Positions 24,789-33,419 of a DNA stretch of 64,000 nucleotides are shown piece after piece. Made by a program: the position numbers and the translations under genes. The DNA lies in contig CAYWIF010000001.1 of NCBI GenBank assembly GCA_964458265.1, forward strand, positions 186,001 to 250,000. The letters run 5' to 3'. The notes beneath the pieces were generated by a model. The model saw only the letters and a list, made by a program, of their open reading frames with translations, was not told where the DNA came from and did not search any database. Source of the stretch: JAGVSR01 sp964458265. Its GTDB lineage: Bacteria > Pseudomonadota > Alphaproteobacteria > Rhizobiales > Hyphomicrobiaceae. Position 1 is the first letter of the stretch, and each line of letters opens with the position of its first letter.

Positions 24789-26204
24789 GTGTCGAAAGCC
24801 TTCGACGAGATGAATGGCTTCGGTGGCGGGGTGCGCGAACCCTACCGCGCCGTGGCCGAATGGCTTGAGACCCAAAAAATCGACGATCTGAAAAAGAAGC
24901 GGACGGAGGCTGAGGCCCTGTTCCGCCGCACCGGTATCACGTTCGCGGTCTACGGCGACGGCCAGGCCGCGGAACGGCTCATACCGTTCGACATTGTGCC
25001 GCGCATTATTTCCGCCTCTGAATGGCGACGGCTTGCAGCGGGCATCGAGCAACGGGTGAAGGCACTGAATGCCTTCATGTACGACATCTACCACCGACAA
25101 GAGATTTTGCGGGCGGGGCGCGTTCCCGAAGAACTCGTTGTCCAGAACAGCGCGTTCGTGCCGGAAATGATCGGTGTCGATCCGCCACTGGGCATTTATT
25201 CGCACATCATCGGCATCGATATCGTGCGCACCGGCCCCAACGAATTCTATGTTCTCGAAGACAACACGCGCACGCCATCCGGCGTCTCCTACATGCTGGA
25301 GAACCGGGAAACCATGATGCACATGTTTCCGGACCTGTTCGCGAAGAACCGCGTGGCGCCGATCGAGACCTACCCGGACAATCTTTTGAAGACCTTAGAG
25401 AGCGTCGCCGATAAGTCGCTCGACCGCGATCCCAACTTCGCGCTGCTGACGCCGGGGCTCTATAACAGCGCCTATTTCGAGCACTCATTCCTCGCCGACC
25501 AGATGGGGATCGAACTCGTCGAGGGGCAGGATCTCGTCGTCATTGACGGCGCGCTCTACATGAAGACGACGCAAGGCCGCAAACAGGTCGACGTTCTCTA
25601 CCGACGTATCGACGACGATTTCCTCGATCCGCTGGTCTTCGATCCCACATCCCTGCTCGGCGTCCCGGGGCTTTTCGACGTGTACCGGTCGGGCCGGGTG
25701 GCGATCGTGAACGCGCCGGGAGCCGGCATTGCCGACGATAAGGCGATCTACAATTACATTCCCGAGATCGTCAGATTCTACACCGGGTCGCCCCCCATCC
25801 TGAAGAATGTGCCGACCCGTAACTGCCGCAACCCCGACGATCTCGCATACGTCCTCGATAATTTGAAAGACCTGGTCGTCAAAGAGGTTCATGGTTCCGG
25901 CGGTTACGGGATGCTTGTCGGCCCGGCTGCATCGGCGGCGGAAATCGAAGCGTTCCGCGAGAAGCTCAAGGCACGGCCGCACAATTACATCGCGCAGCCG
26001 ACGCTTGCCCTTTCGACGTGTCCGACGCTGGTCGATAGCGGGCTGGCACCGCGGCATCTCGATCTCAGGCCGTTCGTTCTCATCGGTGACCGCGTGCGCC
26101 TCGTGCCCGGCGGGCTGACGCGCGTGGCGCTGCGCGACGGCTCACTGGTCGTGAACTCAAGCCAGGGAGGCGGAACGAAGGATACCTGGATTCTCCAGGA
26201 CTAA
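24789..26204 (+). CDS. Circularly permuted ATP-grasp protein (DUF404/DUF407 type)
   Basis: 471-aa ATP-dependent carboxylate-amine ligase-like enzyme. Seen: N-terminal AFDEMNGFGG (family start), YGDGQAAERLIPFD (about 55-68), EFYVLEDNTRTPSGVSYMLE (about 153-172), the nucleotide-binding segment VVKEVHGSGGYGML (about 362-375) and a closing SSQGGGTKDTW. GTG 24789 is chosen because a good ribosome-binding site precedes it and the family similarity begins there. It leads a four-gene set with alpha-E, transglutaminase and Anbu proteins. Comparative-genomic work suggests such sets make and break peptide or amide linkages; the substrate is unknown. Confidence 0.88.
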   Translation: MSKAFDEMNGFGGGVREPYRAVAEWLETQKIDDLKKKRTEAEALFRRTGITFAVYGDGQAAERLIPFDIVPRIISASEWRRLAAGIEQRVKALNAFMYDIYHRQEILRAGRVPEELVVQNSAFVPEMIGVDPPLGIYSHIIGIDIVRTGPNEFYVLEDNTRTPSGVSYMLENRETMMHMFPDLFAKNRVAPIETYPDNLLKTLESVADKSLDRDPNFALLTPGLYNSAYFEHSFLADQMGIELVEGQDLVVIDGALYMKTTQGRKQVDVLYRRIDDDFLDPLVFDPTSLLGVPGLFDVYRSGRVAIVNAPGAGIADDKAIYNYIPEIVRFYTGSPPILKNVPTRNCRNPDDLAYVLDNLKDLVVKEVHGSGGYGMLVGPAASAAEIEAFREKLKARPHNYIAQPTLALSTCPTLVDSGLAPRHLDLRPFVLIGDRVRLVPGGLTRVALRDGSLVVNSSQGGGTKDTWILQD

Positions 26205-26250
26205 AGGACACCATTGCAGCCACCGACAACACGAACTCTGGTTGAATTTC

Positions 26251-27198
26251 ATGCTCGGCCGCACGGCAAACGATCTGTTCTGGCTCTCGCGCTATCTCGA
26301 ACGCGCGGAGAACATGGCTCGGCTGATCGAAGTCGGCTATCGCATCGCGCTGCTTCCGCGCGAAGGCGAAGGCTACAACGAGGAATGGCGTTCCACGTTG
26401 CAGAGCGCTGGATGCGAGACGGGATACCTTGCAAAGTACGCGGTGCCCACGACGGCGGACGTGATCAACTATCTGCTGTTCGATGCCGACAATGGCTCCA
26501 GCGTGCGATCGTGCATCTCCATCGCCCGGCGCAACGCCCGGGCCCAGCGAACCGCGCTAACGCGCGAAATGTGGGAAAGCCTGAACAGTGCATGGATCAA
26601 CTTCGAGGCGATCAATCCGCAAGACATCACATCCGACCGGCTGCCTGCGCTTCTTGACTGGATCAAAGAGCAGTCGGCGACTTATCGCGGGGCGCTTCTC
26701 AACACCATCCTGCGCAATGACACATTCTACTTCAGCCAGTTGGGCACTTTCCTTGAGCGGGCCGACAACACCGCGCGCATCCTCGATGTGAAATATTTCG
26801 TGCTGCTGCCGAATTACGAAATGATCGGGTCGAGCGTGGATAATTTGCAGTGGGCTTCGATCCTGCGATCCGTCTCGGCGCACCGCAGCTACCGCTGGGT
26901 CTATAAGCAGCACTACAAGCCGTGGAACATCGCGGACTATTTGATTTTGAATGCGGAGATGCCGCGCTCGCTCAAGGCCTGCTATCTGGAAATCGATCAG
27001 GCAGTTGCGGGTCTCAAAAAGTTCTATCACCAGACCGATATGTGCGTACCGAGCGCGCACGAGACACTCGATATGCTGGAACATGGCGATATCGACACCA
27101 TATTCCAGTCCGGCGTGCATGAATTCCTGACGGACTTTCTCGGGCGCAACAACCGCGTTGCCCAGGAGATTTCGCAGGCGTACCACTTCAACGGTTGA
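26251..27198 (+). CDS. Alpha-E domain (DUF403) protein
   Basis: 315-aa, almost wholly helical protein of the alpha-E family. Characteristic features are the N-terminal MLGRTANDLFWLSRYLERAE (about 1-20) and the repeated FLERADNTARILD motif near 170; the RAE/RAD plus R pattern is diagnostic. No enzymatic function is established. It always travels with the circularly permuted ATP-grasp gene (46 bp upstream here) and sometimes is fused to it. ATG 26251 is used; TTG 26242 is three codons upstream. Confidence 0.9.
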   Translation: MLGRTANDLFWLSRYLERAENMARLIEVGYRIALLPREGEGYNEEWRSTLQSAGCETGYLAKYAVPTTADVINYLLFDADNGSSVRSCISIARRNARAQRTALTREMWESLNSAWINFEAINPQDITSDRLPALLDWIKEQSATYRGALLNTILRNDTFYFSQLGTFLERADNTARILDVKYFVLLPNYEMIGSSVDNLQWASILRSVSAHRSYRWVYKQHYKPWNIADYLILNAEMPRSLKACYLEIDQAVAGLKKFYHQTDMCVPSAHETLDMLEHGDIDTIFQSGVHEFLTDFLGRNNRVAQEISQAYHFNG

Positions 27199-27207
27199 GG
27201 CCGCACC

Positions 27208-28023
27208 ATGCTGCTGAGCGTCAAACACACCACGACGTACCGCTACGATGCGCTCGCGCTTTATGCCATCGAGAGCCTGCGTCTGACGCCACCGTCTTTC
27301 GATGCGCAGAAAGTGGTTTCGTGGCAGTTGAGCGCTCCGGGCATCGAAACGGCAGCGCGGTTTCAGGATGGGTTCGGCAATCTCGTCCACCTGACCGCTT
27401 ACCAGGGCGAGCACGACAGCATCACAATTCAAGCCAACGGCGTCGTTGAGACGGGGGATCGGATCGGCGTGGCAAAGGGACTGGCCGAACCGGCACCGGT
27501 GCGAGTTTATCTGCGCGAGACGCCTCGGACTGCGCCGGACGACGCAGTGCGGGAACTGGCTGCAAAGTGCAACGGCGGTTGCACTCTCGACAAGCTGCAC
27601 AAGCTTATGCATACGGTGCGAGAGGCCGTCACGTATGAGATCGGTTCGACGCATTCGCACACCAGCGCGAGCGAGGCGTTGGCGGACGGCAAAGGCGTGT
27701 GCCAAGACCATGCGCATGTCTTCATTTCAGGGGCACGTCTGCTCGGCATTCCCGCGCGCTATGTGAACGGCTACTTCCTCTCCGGTACGCCAGATCCGGC
27801 TAATGCACATCACGCCTGGGCGGAAGCCTGGGTGGATGGGCTCGGCTGGGTGGGTTTCGACCCGGCAAACCTGATGTGCCCGACGGAGCGTTACGTCCGG
27901 CTGGCCACAGGCCTCGATGCAGCGACCGCCGCGCCTATTCGGGGCAATCGGCGGGGCGGCCAGAACGAGACACTTGACGTCGTTGTCGAAGTCCAGCAGC
28001 AAGGCGCTCAACAACAACAATAG
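27208..28023 (+). CDS. Transglutaminase-like cysteine protease family protein
   Basis: 271-aa protein with an N-terminal beta-rich domain (LLSVKHTTTYRYD start, about 1-85) and a transglutaminase core. The catalytic triad is visible: Cys in DGKGVCQDHAHVF (about 165), His in NAHHAWAEAW (about 200) and Asp in WVGFDPAN (about 217). Members are thought to act as peptidases or amide-bond hydrolases/transferases, in keeping with the ATP-grasp partner. It begins 9 bp after the alpha-E gene and ends 17 bp before the Anbu gene, so one operon is likely. It ends with a Gln-rich tail. Confidence 0.9.
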   Translation: MLLSVKHTTTYRYDALALYAIESLRLTPPSFDAQKVVSWQLSAPGIETAARFQDGFGNLVHLTAYQGEHDSITIQANGVVETGDRIGVAKGLAEPAPVRVYLRETPRTAPDDAVRELAAKCNGGCTLDKLHKLMHTVREAVTYEIGSTHSHTSASEALADGKGVCQDHAHVFISGARLLGIPARYVNGYFLSGTPDPANAHHAWAEAWVDGLGWVGFDPANLMCPTERYVRLATGLDAATAAPIRGNRRGGQNETLDVVVEVQQQGAQQQQ

Positions 28024-28040
28024 CTTGAGCCACCCCGCCT

Positions 28041-28772
28041 ATGACCTACGGCGTCGCCCTGCGTCTCGACCGAGGCATCGTATTTGCCGCCGATACCCGC
28101 ACCAATGCCGGTGTCGACAACATCTCTCAGTTCCGCAAGCTCCACTTCTGGCGCAAGCCCGGCGATCGCGTCGTGGTTTTGTTGACGGCCGGCAATCTCG
28201 GCATCAGCCAGTCCGTCGTCAGCATATTGAACGAACAGTTGGCGGAAGAGGCGGGCATCGAACACACTCTGATGACCGCGACCTCCATGTATCGCGCTGC
28301 GCGAATCGTGGGTGACGCGGTGCGAGAAGTGCGCCGCGTCGACGGGGAGGCGCTTGAACAGACGCGGAGCGGTTTTTATGCGTCATTCATTCTCGGTGGA
28401 CAAATCGGCGCGGAGCCGCCGCGCATTTTCCAGATCTACTCCGAGGGAAATTTCATCGAAGCGACGGACGACGCCCCGTTCTTGCAGATCGGCGAGCACA
28501 AGTACGGAAAGCCGATTCTTGACCGCGTGGCGCAGCCGGGCATGAGGCTAGGGGAAGCCGCGAAACTTCTCCTCCTATCGTTCGATTCAACGCTGCGCTC
28601 GAACCTGTCGGTTGGAATGCCGATCGATCTTCTGCTCTACGAGCGCGACAGTCTCGATGTGCGCCGCTACAGCCGGATTTGCCAGGACGACGAATACTTC
28701 AAAAATCTGTCGAGTTCCTGGGCCGCCGCGCTGCGAGAGGCGTTCGGGAAAATCGACGAATACAAGGGTTGA
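28041..28772 (+). CDS. Anbu, proteasome-related N-terminal-nucleophile peptidase
   Basis: 243-aa 20S-proteasome-like protein of the Anbu family. The second residue is Thr (MTYGVALRLD), so Met removal exposes Thr1. With that numbering Asp17 (FAADTRTNAGVDN) and Lys32 (SQFRKLHF) fill the expected active-site places. There is no propeptide. Published Anbu structures form open spiral (lock-washer) assemblies rather than closed rings; their activity and substrates remain unclear. Last gene of the ATP-grasp/alpha-E/transglutaminase/Anbu cluster. Confidence 0.9.
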   Translation: MTYGVALRLDRGIVFAADTRTNAGVDNISQFRKLHFWRKPGDRVVVLLTAGNLGISQSVVSILNEQLAEEAGIEHTLMTATSMYRAARIVGDAVREVRRVDGEALEQTRSGFYASFILGGQIGAEPPRIFQIYSEGNFIEATDDAPFLQIGEHKYGKPILDRVAQPGMRLGEAAKLLLLSFDSTLRSNLSVGMPIDLLLYERDSLDVRRYSRICQDDEYFKNLSSSWAAALREAFGKIDEYKG

Positions 28773-28866
28773 ACCGGCGCTTTGGGCATACCGGCATTCT
28801 GGTCTTTTGGGCCGGCACGGGACAAGCTAGTGTGCGCGCCGTTCGATGCCGGGAGCCAGTCGCGAT

Positions 28867-29802
28867 ATGAGCGCCGCCGAATTCTACGTTAGTGATCTTG
28901 TTACCGTACGCGACTGGCTGCGCCATGGCGTGTCTAGATTTCGCGCAGCCGGTCTCGTCTTCGGACACGGCACATCGACGGCACTCGACGAAGCAGCCTT
29001 CCTCATTCTGGCGGCGCTCGACCTGCCAGTGGATCAACTCGACCCGTGGCTTGACTGCAGGCTGACGATGCCGGAACGGCGGCGCGTGGCCGATCTCATA
29101 GAAGAGCGCATTACGACGCGGAGGCCCGCGCCCTATCTGGTCAATCGCGCGTACATTCGGGGGCGCGAATTTTACGTCGATGATCGGGTCATCGTGCCAA
29201 GGTCGTATATCGGCGAGTTGCTCGACGGCGAGCTTGCGACGGTGGTTCCCGACCCGGATGCCGTGACGTCTGTCCTCGATCTGTGCACGGGGTCAGGGTG
29301 CCTCGCCATTCTTGCAGCGCTCACTTATCCGAACGCGATCGTCGATGCTGTGGATTTGTCGGCGGAGGCCCTGCAGGTGGCGCAACGCAATGTCGCTGAC
29401 TATGGGCTGGCGGACCGGATCACGTTGCAACAGTCCGATCTTTTCGGTGCGCTCGGCTCCCGGCGCTACGACCTCATCATCTCCAACCCGCCGTACGTTT
29501 CGGCGGAGGCCGTGGCGGCTTTTCCGCCGGAGTACAGGGCCGAACCGATCATGGCGCACGCCGGCGGCGAGGACGGACTCGACCTCGTACGCCGTATACT
29601 TACGGATGCGCCCGGCCACTTGGAACGGGACGGCGTTCTTGTCGTTGAGGTGGGGACGGGGCTCGACATCCTGGAGCAAGAATTTCCACATCTGCCGTTT
29701 CTCTGGCTGGATACCGAAGACAGCACGGGCGAGGTTTTTGCGTTGACCGCCCCCGAACTTATGGCCGCCAATCAAGCGGAAGGGCGCGGCCGGAAACGTT
29801 GA
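28867..29802 (+). CDS. prmB: Ribosomal protein L3 N5-glutamine methyltransferase
   Basis: SAM-dependent methyltransferase of 311 aa. It has an N-terminal helical domain, the PrmB-type motif DRVIVPRSYIGELL (about 108-121; PrmC enzymes differ here), the SAM-binding loop VLDLCTGSGCLAI (about 136-148) and the catalytic SNPPYV box (about 206-211), where the Gln amide is bound. PrmB methylates a Gln of ribosomal protein L3 during 50S assembly. ATG 28867 is preferred over 28846 because family similarity starts at AAEFYVSDL. Confidence 0.9.
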   Translation: MSAAEFYVSDLVTVRDWLRHGVSRFRAAGLVFGHGTSTALDEAAFLILAALDLPVDQLDPWLDCRLTMPERRRVADLIEERITTRRPAPYLVNRAYIRGREFYVDDRVIVPRSYIGELLDGELATVVPDPDAVTSVLDLCTGSGCLAILAALTYPNAIVDAVDLSAEALQVAQRNVADYGLADRITLQQSDLFGALGSRRYDLIISNPPYVSAEAVAAFPPEYRAEPIMAHAGGEDGLDLVRRILTDAPGHLERDGVLVVEVGTGLDILEQEFPHLPFLWLDTEDSTGEVFALTAPELMAANQAEGRGRKR

Positions 29803-29817
29803 TCGACTGGAGCGACC

Positions 29818-30006
29818 ATGCGGGCCGGAAACGATTACGCGATGACGCTTTGGCTGGCGCGCAAGCCTGGCTTCTGCTGCGGCTGCTGGTGTCTTGCGCG
29901 GGAAGATGCGCAGCGAACCAAGCGCGTGCTGCGGCTCGTACGCGCGGTCGTGAAATCGTGGGAGCAGGACCGGACGACACTGGATGAGGTTAAGCCCGGA
30001 GCTTGA
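29818..30006 (+). CDS. Small Cys-rich hypothetical protein, 62 aa
   Basis: 62-codon gene 15 bp after prmB, with a GGAG ribosome-binding sequence 5 nt before the ATG. The product has a compact Cys motif (CCGCWC, about residues 20-25) that could bind metal, followed by a basic amphipathic helix (REDAQRTKRVLRLVRAVVKS). A competing frame (29799-29987) lacks these features. Not recognised as a known family. Confidence 0.5.
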   Translation: MRAGNDYAMTLWLARKPGFCCGCWCLAREDAQRTKRVLRLVRAVVKSWEQDRTTLDEVKPGA

Positions 30007-30069
30007 CACAGCGCATCCGTCCGCCACCATAGAGACGGCCTGCCCCTCCACCTTGAACTGACGGACCAC

Positions 30070-31080
30070 ATGCGCCGCATCCTTTTCGCACTCTTTGCGG
30101 TGTTGTGCTGCGCTTCGACTGCGAAGGCAGATGCGCGCCCGGCCGTTGACCCCATCGTGATTAAGTTCAGTCACGTTGCGGCACCCCAGGCACACAAAAG
30201 CAAGGGCGCGGAGCGCTTCAAGGAACTTGCCGAACGATATGCCGAAGGGCGGGTCCGCATCGAGCTCTACCCGAACTCACAGCTCTACAAGGACAAGGAA
30301 GAGCTGGAGGCCTTGCAGTTGGGCGCGGTCGAAATGCTGGCGCCGTCGCTGTCGAAGTTCGGGCCGCTCGGGATCAAGGCGTTCGAGGTTTTCGACATCC
30401 CGTATCTGTTTCGCGATACGGCGGACCTGGCGCGGATCACCGAAGGGCCGATCGGCGATGAGATATTGGCCATGCTCGAAGCAAAGGGCATCGTCGGCTT
30501 GGCGTACTGGAACAACGGTTTCAAGATTCTGTCGGCCAACAGGCCCTTGAACGAGCCGGACGATCTGCTCGGGCTCAAGCTGCGCATTCAATCCTCGCGC
30601 GTGATCGAGGACCAGATGACGGCGCTCGGCGCGCTGCCGCAGGTGCTGGCCTTCTCGGAGGCCTATCAAGCGCTGTCGTCGGGCGTGGTCGACGGCACCG
30701 AGAATCCGCCCGCCAATTTCTACAATCAGAAGATGTTCGAGGTGCAGCGGTTCGCGACCATGACCAATCACGGCTTTCTGGGTTACGCGGTTATTGTGAA
30801 TCGCGACTTCTGGCACGGTTTGCCCGCCGACATTCGCGCCGCGATCCAGCGGGCATTGCGGGAGGCGACACCTTACGCCAATGACGAGGCGGCAAAAGAA
30901 AACGACGAAGCCCTGGCGGCGATGGTGAAGACCGGAAAGACCACCTTCGATCACCCGACGGAGGACGAACGCAAGGCATGGGAGGCCGCGCTCAAGCCCG
31001 CGCGTGCGCGGATGGCGGACCGGGTCGGCGTCGATCTCGTGCGCCGCATTGAAGTGGAACTGGCGAGGCCCGCGCCATGA
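30070..31080 (+). CDS. dctP: TRAP transporter substrate-binding protein, DctP family
   Basis: Periplasmic solute receptor of a TRAP transporter, 336 aa. Signal peptide MRRILFALFAVLCCASTAKA (residues 1-20), then the DctP domain: IKFSHVAAPQAHKSKGA, YPNSQLYKDKEELEALQLG (about 72-90), GLKLRIQSSRV with the Arg that clamps the ligand carboxylate (about 175), and GVVDGTENPPANFY (about 208-221). The fold is typical of receptors for C4-dicarboxylates and related organic acids; the actual ligand cannot be read. Its stop overlaps the dctQ start (ATGA). Confidence 0.92.
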   Translation: MRRILFALFAVLCCASTAKADARPAVDPIVIKFSHVAAPQAHKSKGAERFKELAERYAEGRVRIELYPNSQLYKDKEELEALQLGAVEMLAPSLSKFGPLGIKAFEVFDIPYLFRDTADLARITEGPIGDEILAMLEAKGIVGLAYWNNGFKILSANRPLNEPDDLLGLKLRIQSSRVIEDQMTALGALPQVLAFSEAYQALSSGVVDGTENPPANFYNQKMFEVQRFATMTNHGFLGYAVIVNRDFWHGLPADIRAAIQRALREATPYANDEAAKENDEALAAMVKTGKTTFDHPTEDERKAWEAALKPARARMADRVGVDLVRRIEVELARPAP

Positions 31081-31697
31081 CGTCGGGACCGGGATTGCGG
31101 TGGCTCGACCGGCTCGAGGAAAACCTCATCGCCACGCTCATGGGGCTTGCGACACTCGTGATCTTCGTGGCGGTCGTGCACCGGTATTCGCTCTCGCATC
31201 TGGGAGGGCTGGTCGTCTGGGCGCGCGATGCCGGCTATACGGAGTTGTCCGAGACGTTGCGGATGGTCTATTTCTGGCTGCTCTCGATCCGGCTCACCTG
31301 GGCGCAGGAGCTGTGCATTTATCTCTTCGTGTGGATGGCGAAGTTCGGGGCGGCGTACGGCGTGCGCACGGGCATTCACGTCGGGGTGGATATTCTCGTC
31401 AATCAACTGGCGCCGGGGTGGCGGAAGCGTTTGATCCTGTTCGGGCTTGCCTGCGGTGTGGTGTTCACGGCGTTCGTGGGTTGGCTCGGCGCGCGGCTCG
31501 TGGTGCACCTTTTTCATTCAGGGCAGGTATCGGCTGTTCTCGAAGCGCCGATGTGGATCGTTTATTTGTGCCTGCCGCTGGGCTCGTTTCTGATGTGCTT
31601 CAGGTTCCTGCAGGTTGCGGCGCGATTTGCGGATACGGGAGAGCTGCCGCATTACGATCCGGCGACCGATGTCATCGCGGATGAGCCGCGGACATGA
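31077..31697 (+). CDS. dctQ: TRAP transporter small permease subunit, DctQ family
   Basis: 206-aa inner-membrane protein with four predicted transmembrane helices (about 18-36, 60-80, 118-138 and 160-180). The DctQ-type element is WAQELCIYLFVWMAKFGAAY (about 80-99), containing the conserved Glu/Trp region. It joins the large permease DctM to drive Na+-coupled uptake. Overlaps dctP and dctM by 4 bp each, so translation is coupled. Confidence 0.88.
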   Translation: MTSGPGLRWLDRLEENLIATLMGLATLVIFVAVVHRYSLSHLGGLVVWARDAGYTELSETLRMVYFWLLSIRLTWAQELCIYLFVWMAKFGAAYGVRTGIHVGVDILVNQLAPGWRKRLILFGLACGVVFTAFVGWLGARLVVHLFHSGQVSAVLEAPMWIVYLCLPLGSFLMCFRFLQVAARFADTGELPHYDPATDVIADEPRT

Positions 31698-33019
31698 CCT
31701 CATTGCTGATCTTCGGCCTGCTCATTCTACTGCTGTCGACCGGCACACCGGTTTCAATTGCGCTCGGGTTGACGGTTCTGACGGCACTGTTCGCCATCAC
31801 CGACGTTCCGTTGGATGCGGTGGCGCTCAAACTTTTCACGGGCATGGAAAAGTTTGAGATCATGGCGGTGCCGTTCTTCATTCTGGCTGGAGCGTTTCTG
31901 ACGCACGGCGGGGTGGCAAAGCGGATGATCCGATTTGCAACCGCAATGACGGGGCATTGGCCGGGCGGGCTCGGCATTGCCTCGGTGCTGGCGTGCGCCA
32001 TTTTCGCGGCGGTATCGGGTTCGTCGCCGGCAACTGTGATCGCGATCGGGTCCATTCTCATTCCGGCCATGGCGGCGCAGGGGTATCCCGCGCGCTTTGG
32101 TGCCGGCGTTATCGCCTCGTCGGGCACACTTGGCATTCTGATCCCGCCGTCGATCGTGATGGTGCTCTATGCGCTTGCCACGGCGGGCATGAGTGCGCGA
32201 GGGCCCGAAGGCGAGCGGGTCGGCGCGGCGGGCGTCGATGATCTGTTCATGGCGGGCGTTGTGCCGGGCATCTTGCTCGCCATAGTCATCGGCACGGTCA
32301 CGTGGTGGATTGCCAAAAAGGAGGGGTACCCCAGGGCGCCGCGCGCGAGTTGGGGGGAGGCGTTTGACGCATTCGTCGATTGCATCTGGGGCCTGGCCCT
32401 GATCGCCGTCGTGCTGGGGGGCATATATGGCGGGTTTGTCACGCCGACCGAAGCCGCGGCGCTAAGTGCGGTCTATGCCTTCGTGGTCGCCAAGTTCGTC
32501 TATCGCGACATCGGATGGGGCGACGTGCCGAAGGTTCTTCTCTCCGCGGCGAACATGAGCGCGATGCTGCTCTACATCATTACGAACGCGATGCTGTTTT
32601 CGTTCCTGTTGACGCACGAGCACATTCCGCAGTCGATCGCCGATTGGATCGTGGCGCAGGGCTTCAACTGGGTCACGTTCCTGATCGTCGTGAACATTCT
32701 GCTGCTGATCGCAGGAACGTTCATGGAGCCGGCGTCGATCATTCTCATTCTGGCGCCGATTTTGTTTCCGGTGGCGGCCAAACTGGGCATCGATCCCGTT
32801 CACTTCGGAATCATCATGGTCGTCAACATGGAGATCGGGATGATTACCCCGCCGGTGGGTCTCAATCTTTATGTGACAAGCGGTGTAGCAAAGATTGGAC
32901 TTACCGAAGCGTCGCGCGCGGTGCTGCCGTGGCTGCTGTCGATGCTGGCGTTTCTGATGCTCGTGACATACTGGCCGGGTCTGTCGCTGACGCTGCCGCG
33001 GCTTCTGGGGCTCATGTAA
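31694..33019 (+). CDS. dctM: TRAP transporter large permease subunit, DctM family
   Basis: 441-aa inner-membrane protein with about twelve hydrophobic segments. DctM signatures seen: IMAVPFFILAGAFLTHGGVA (about 56-75), AAVSGSSPATVIAIGSI (about 105-121), GVIASSGTLGILIPPS (about 137-152) and, in the second repeat, EIGMITPPVGLNLYV (about 379-393). It is the transport channel of the DctPQM system. Tandem repeats begin 10 bp after its stop. Confidence 0.94.
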   Translation: MTSLLIFGLLILLLSTGTPVSIALGLTVLTALFAITDVPLDAVALKLFTGMEKFEIMAVPFFILAGAFLTHGGVAKRMIRFATAMTGHWPGGLGIASVLACAIFAAVSGSSPATVIAIGSILIPAMAAQGYPARFGAGVIASSGTLGILIPPSIVMVLYALATAGMSARGPEGERVGAAGVDDLFMAGVVPGILLAIVIGTVTWWIAKKEGYPRAPRASWGEAFDAFVDCIWGLALIAVVLGGIYGGFVTPTEAAALSAVYAFVVAKFVYRDIGWGDVPKVLLSAANMSAMLLYIITNAMLFSFLLTHEHIPQSIADWIVAQGFNWVTFLIVVNILLLIAGTFMEPASIILILAPILFPVAAKLGIDPVHFGIIMVVNMEIGMITPPVGLNLYVTSGVAKIGLTEASRAVLPWLLSMLAFLMLVTYWPGLSLTLPRLLGLM

Positions 33020-33029
33020 TTTTCGCTTT

Positions 33030-33350
33030 GGCCCACACTCCGCAGGCGGGTGTGGCGTATTGCCGGCCCACACTCCGCAGGCGGGTGTGGCGTATTGCCG
33101 GCCCACACTCCGCAGGCGGGTGTGGCGTATTGCNNNNNNNNNNNNNNNNNNNNNNNNNNNNNNNNNNNNNNNNNNNNNNNNNNNNNNNNNNNNNNNNNNN
33201 NNNNNNNNNNNNNNNNNNNNNNNNNNNNNNNNNAGGCGGGTGTGGCGTATTGCCGGCCCACACTCCGCAGGCGGGTGTGGCGTATTGCTGGCCCACACTC
33301 CGCAGGCGGGTGTGGCGTATTGCTGGCCCACACTCCGCAGGCGGGTGTGG
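33030..33350. repeat. 35-bp tandem repeat array (hairpin-forming), interrupted by an assembly gap
   Basis: Three exact 35-bp units run from 33030 to the gap (33030-33064, 33065-33099, 33100-33133 plus). After the gap come a partial unit (33234-33254), two full units (33255-33289, 33290-33324) ending GCT instead of GCC, and a truncated 26-bp unit (33325-33350). Each unit contains a dyad: CCACAC-T-CCGC against GCGG-GTGTGG. It lies between the convergent dctM and ppc genes. The true copy number is hidden by the Ns. Confidence 0.95.
33134..33233. other. Assembly gap (100 N)
   Basis: Exactly 100 unknown bases inside the tandem repeat array; a round number typical of scaffold gaps of unknown size. 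The repeat itself is the likely cause of the broken assembly. Confidence 0.99.
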
Positions 33351-33354
33351 GCTG

Positions 33355-33382
33355 TAAAGCAAAGGGGCGCCAACGGCGCCCC
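33355..33382 (-). terminator. Rho-independent terminator of ppc
   Basis: Perfect 8-bp stem (33364-33371 with 33375-33382), 3-nt loop. Read on the minus strand it is followed by TTTGCTTTAC, 37 bp after the ppc stop. Confidence 0.75.
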
Positions 33383-33419
33383 CCGAGCGGACGGCCGCTC
33401 TCCCCCAGAATTTTATCGA

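Noticed and set aside
29799..29987. Alternative 62-codon frame overlapping the Cys-rich microprotein
   Set aside because: It starts before prmB ends and has no ribosome-binding site; the 29818 frame has better signals.
33030..33350. CRISPR array
   Set aside because: The units are directly tandem with no unique spacers, and no cas genes are near.
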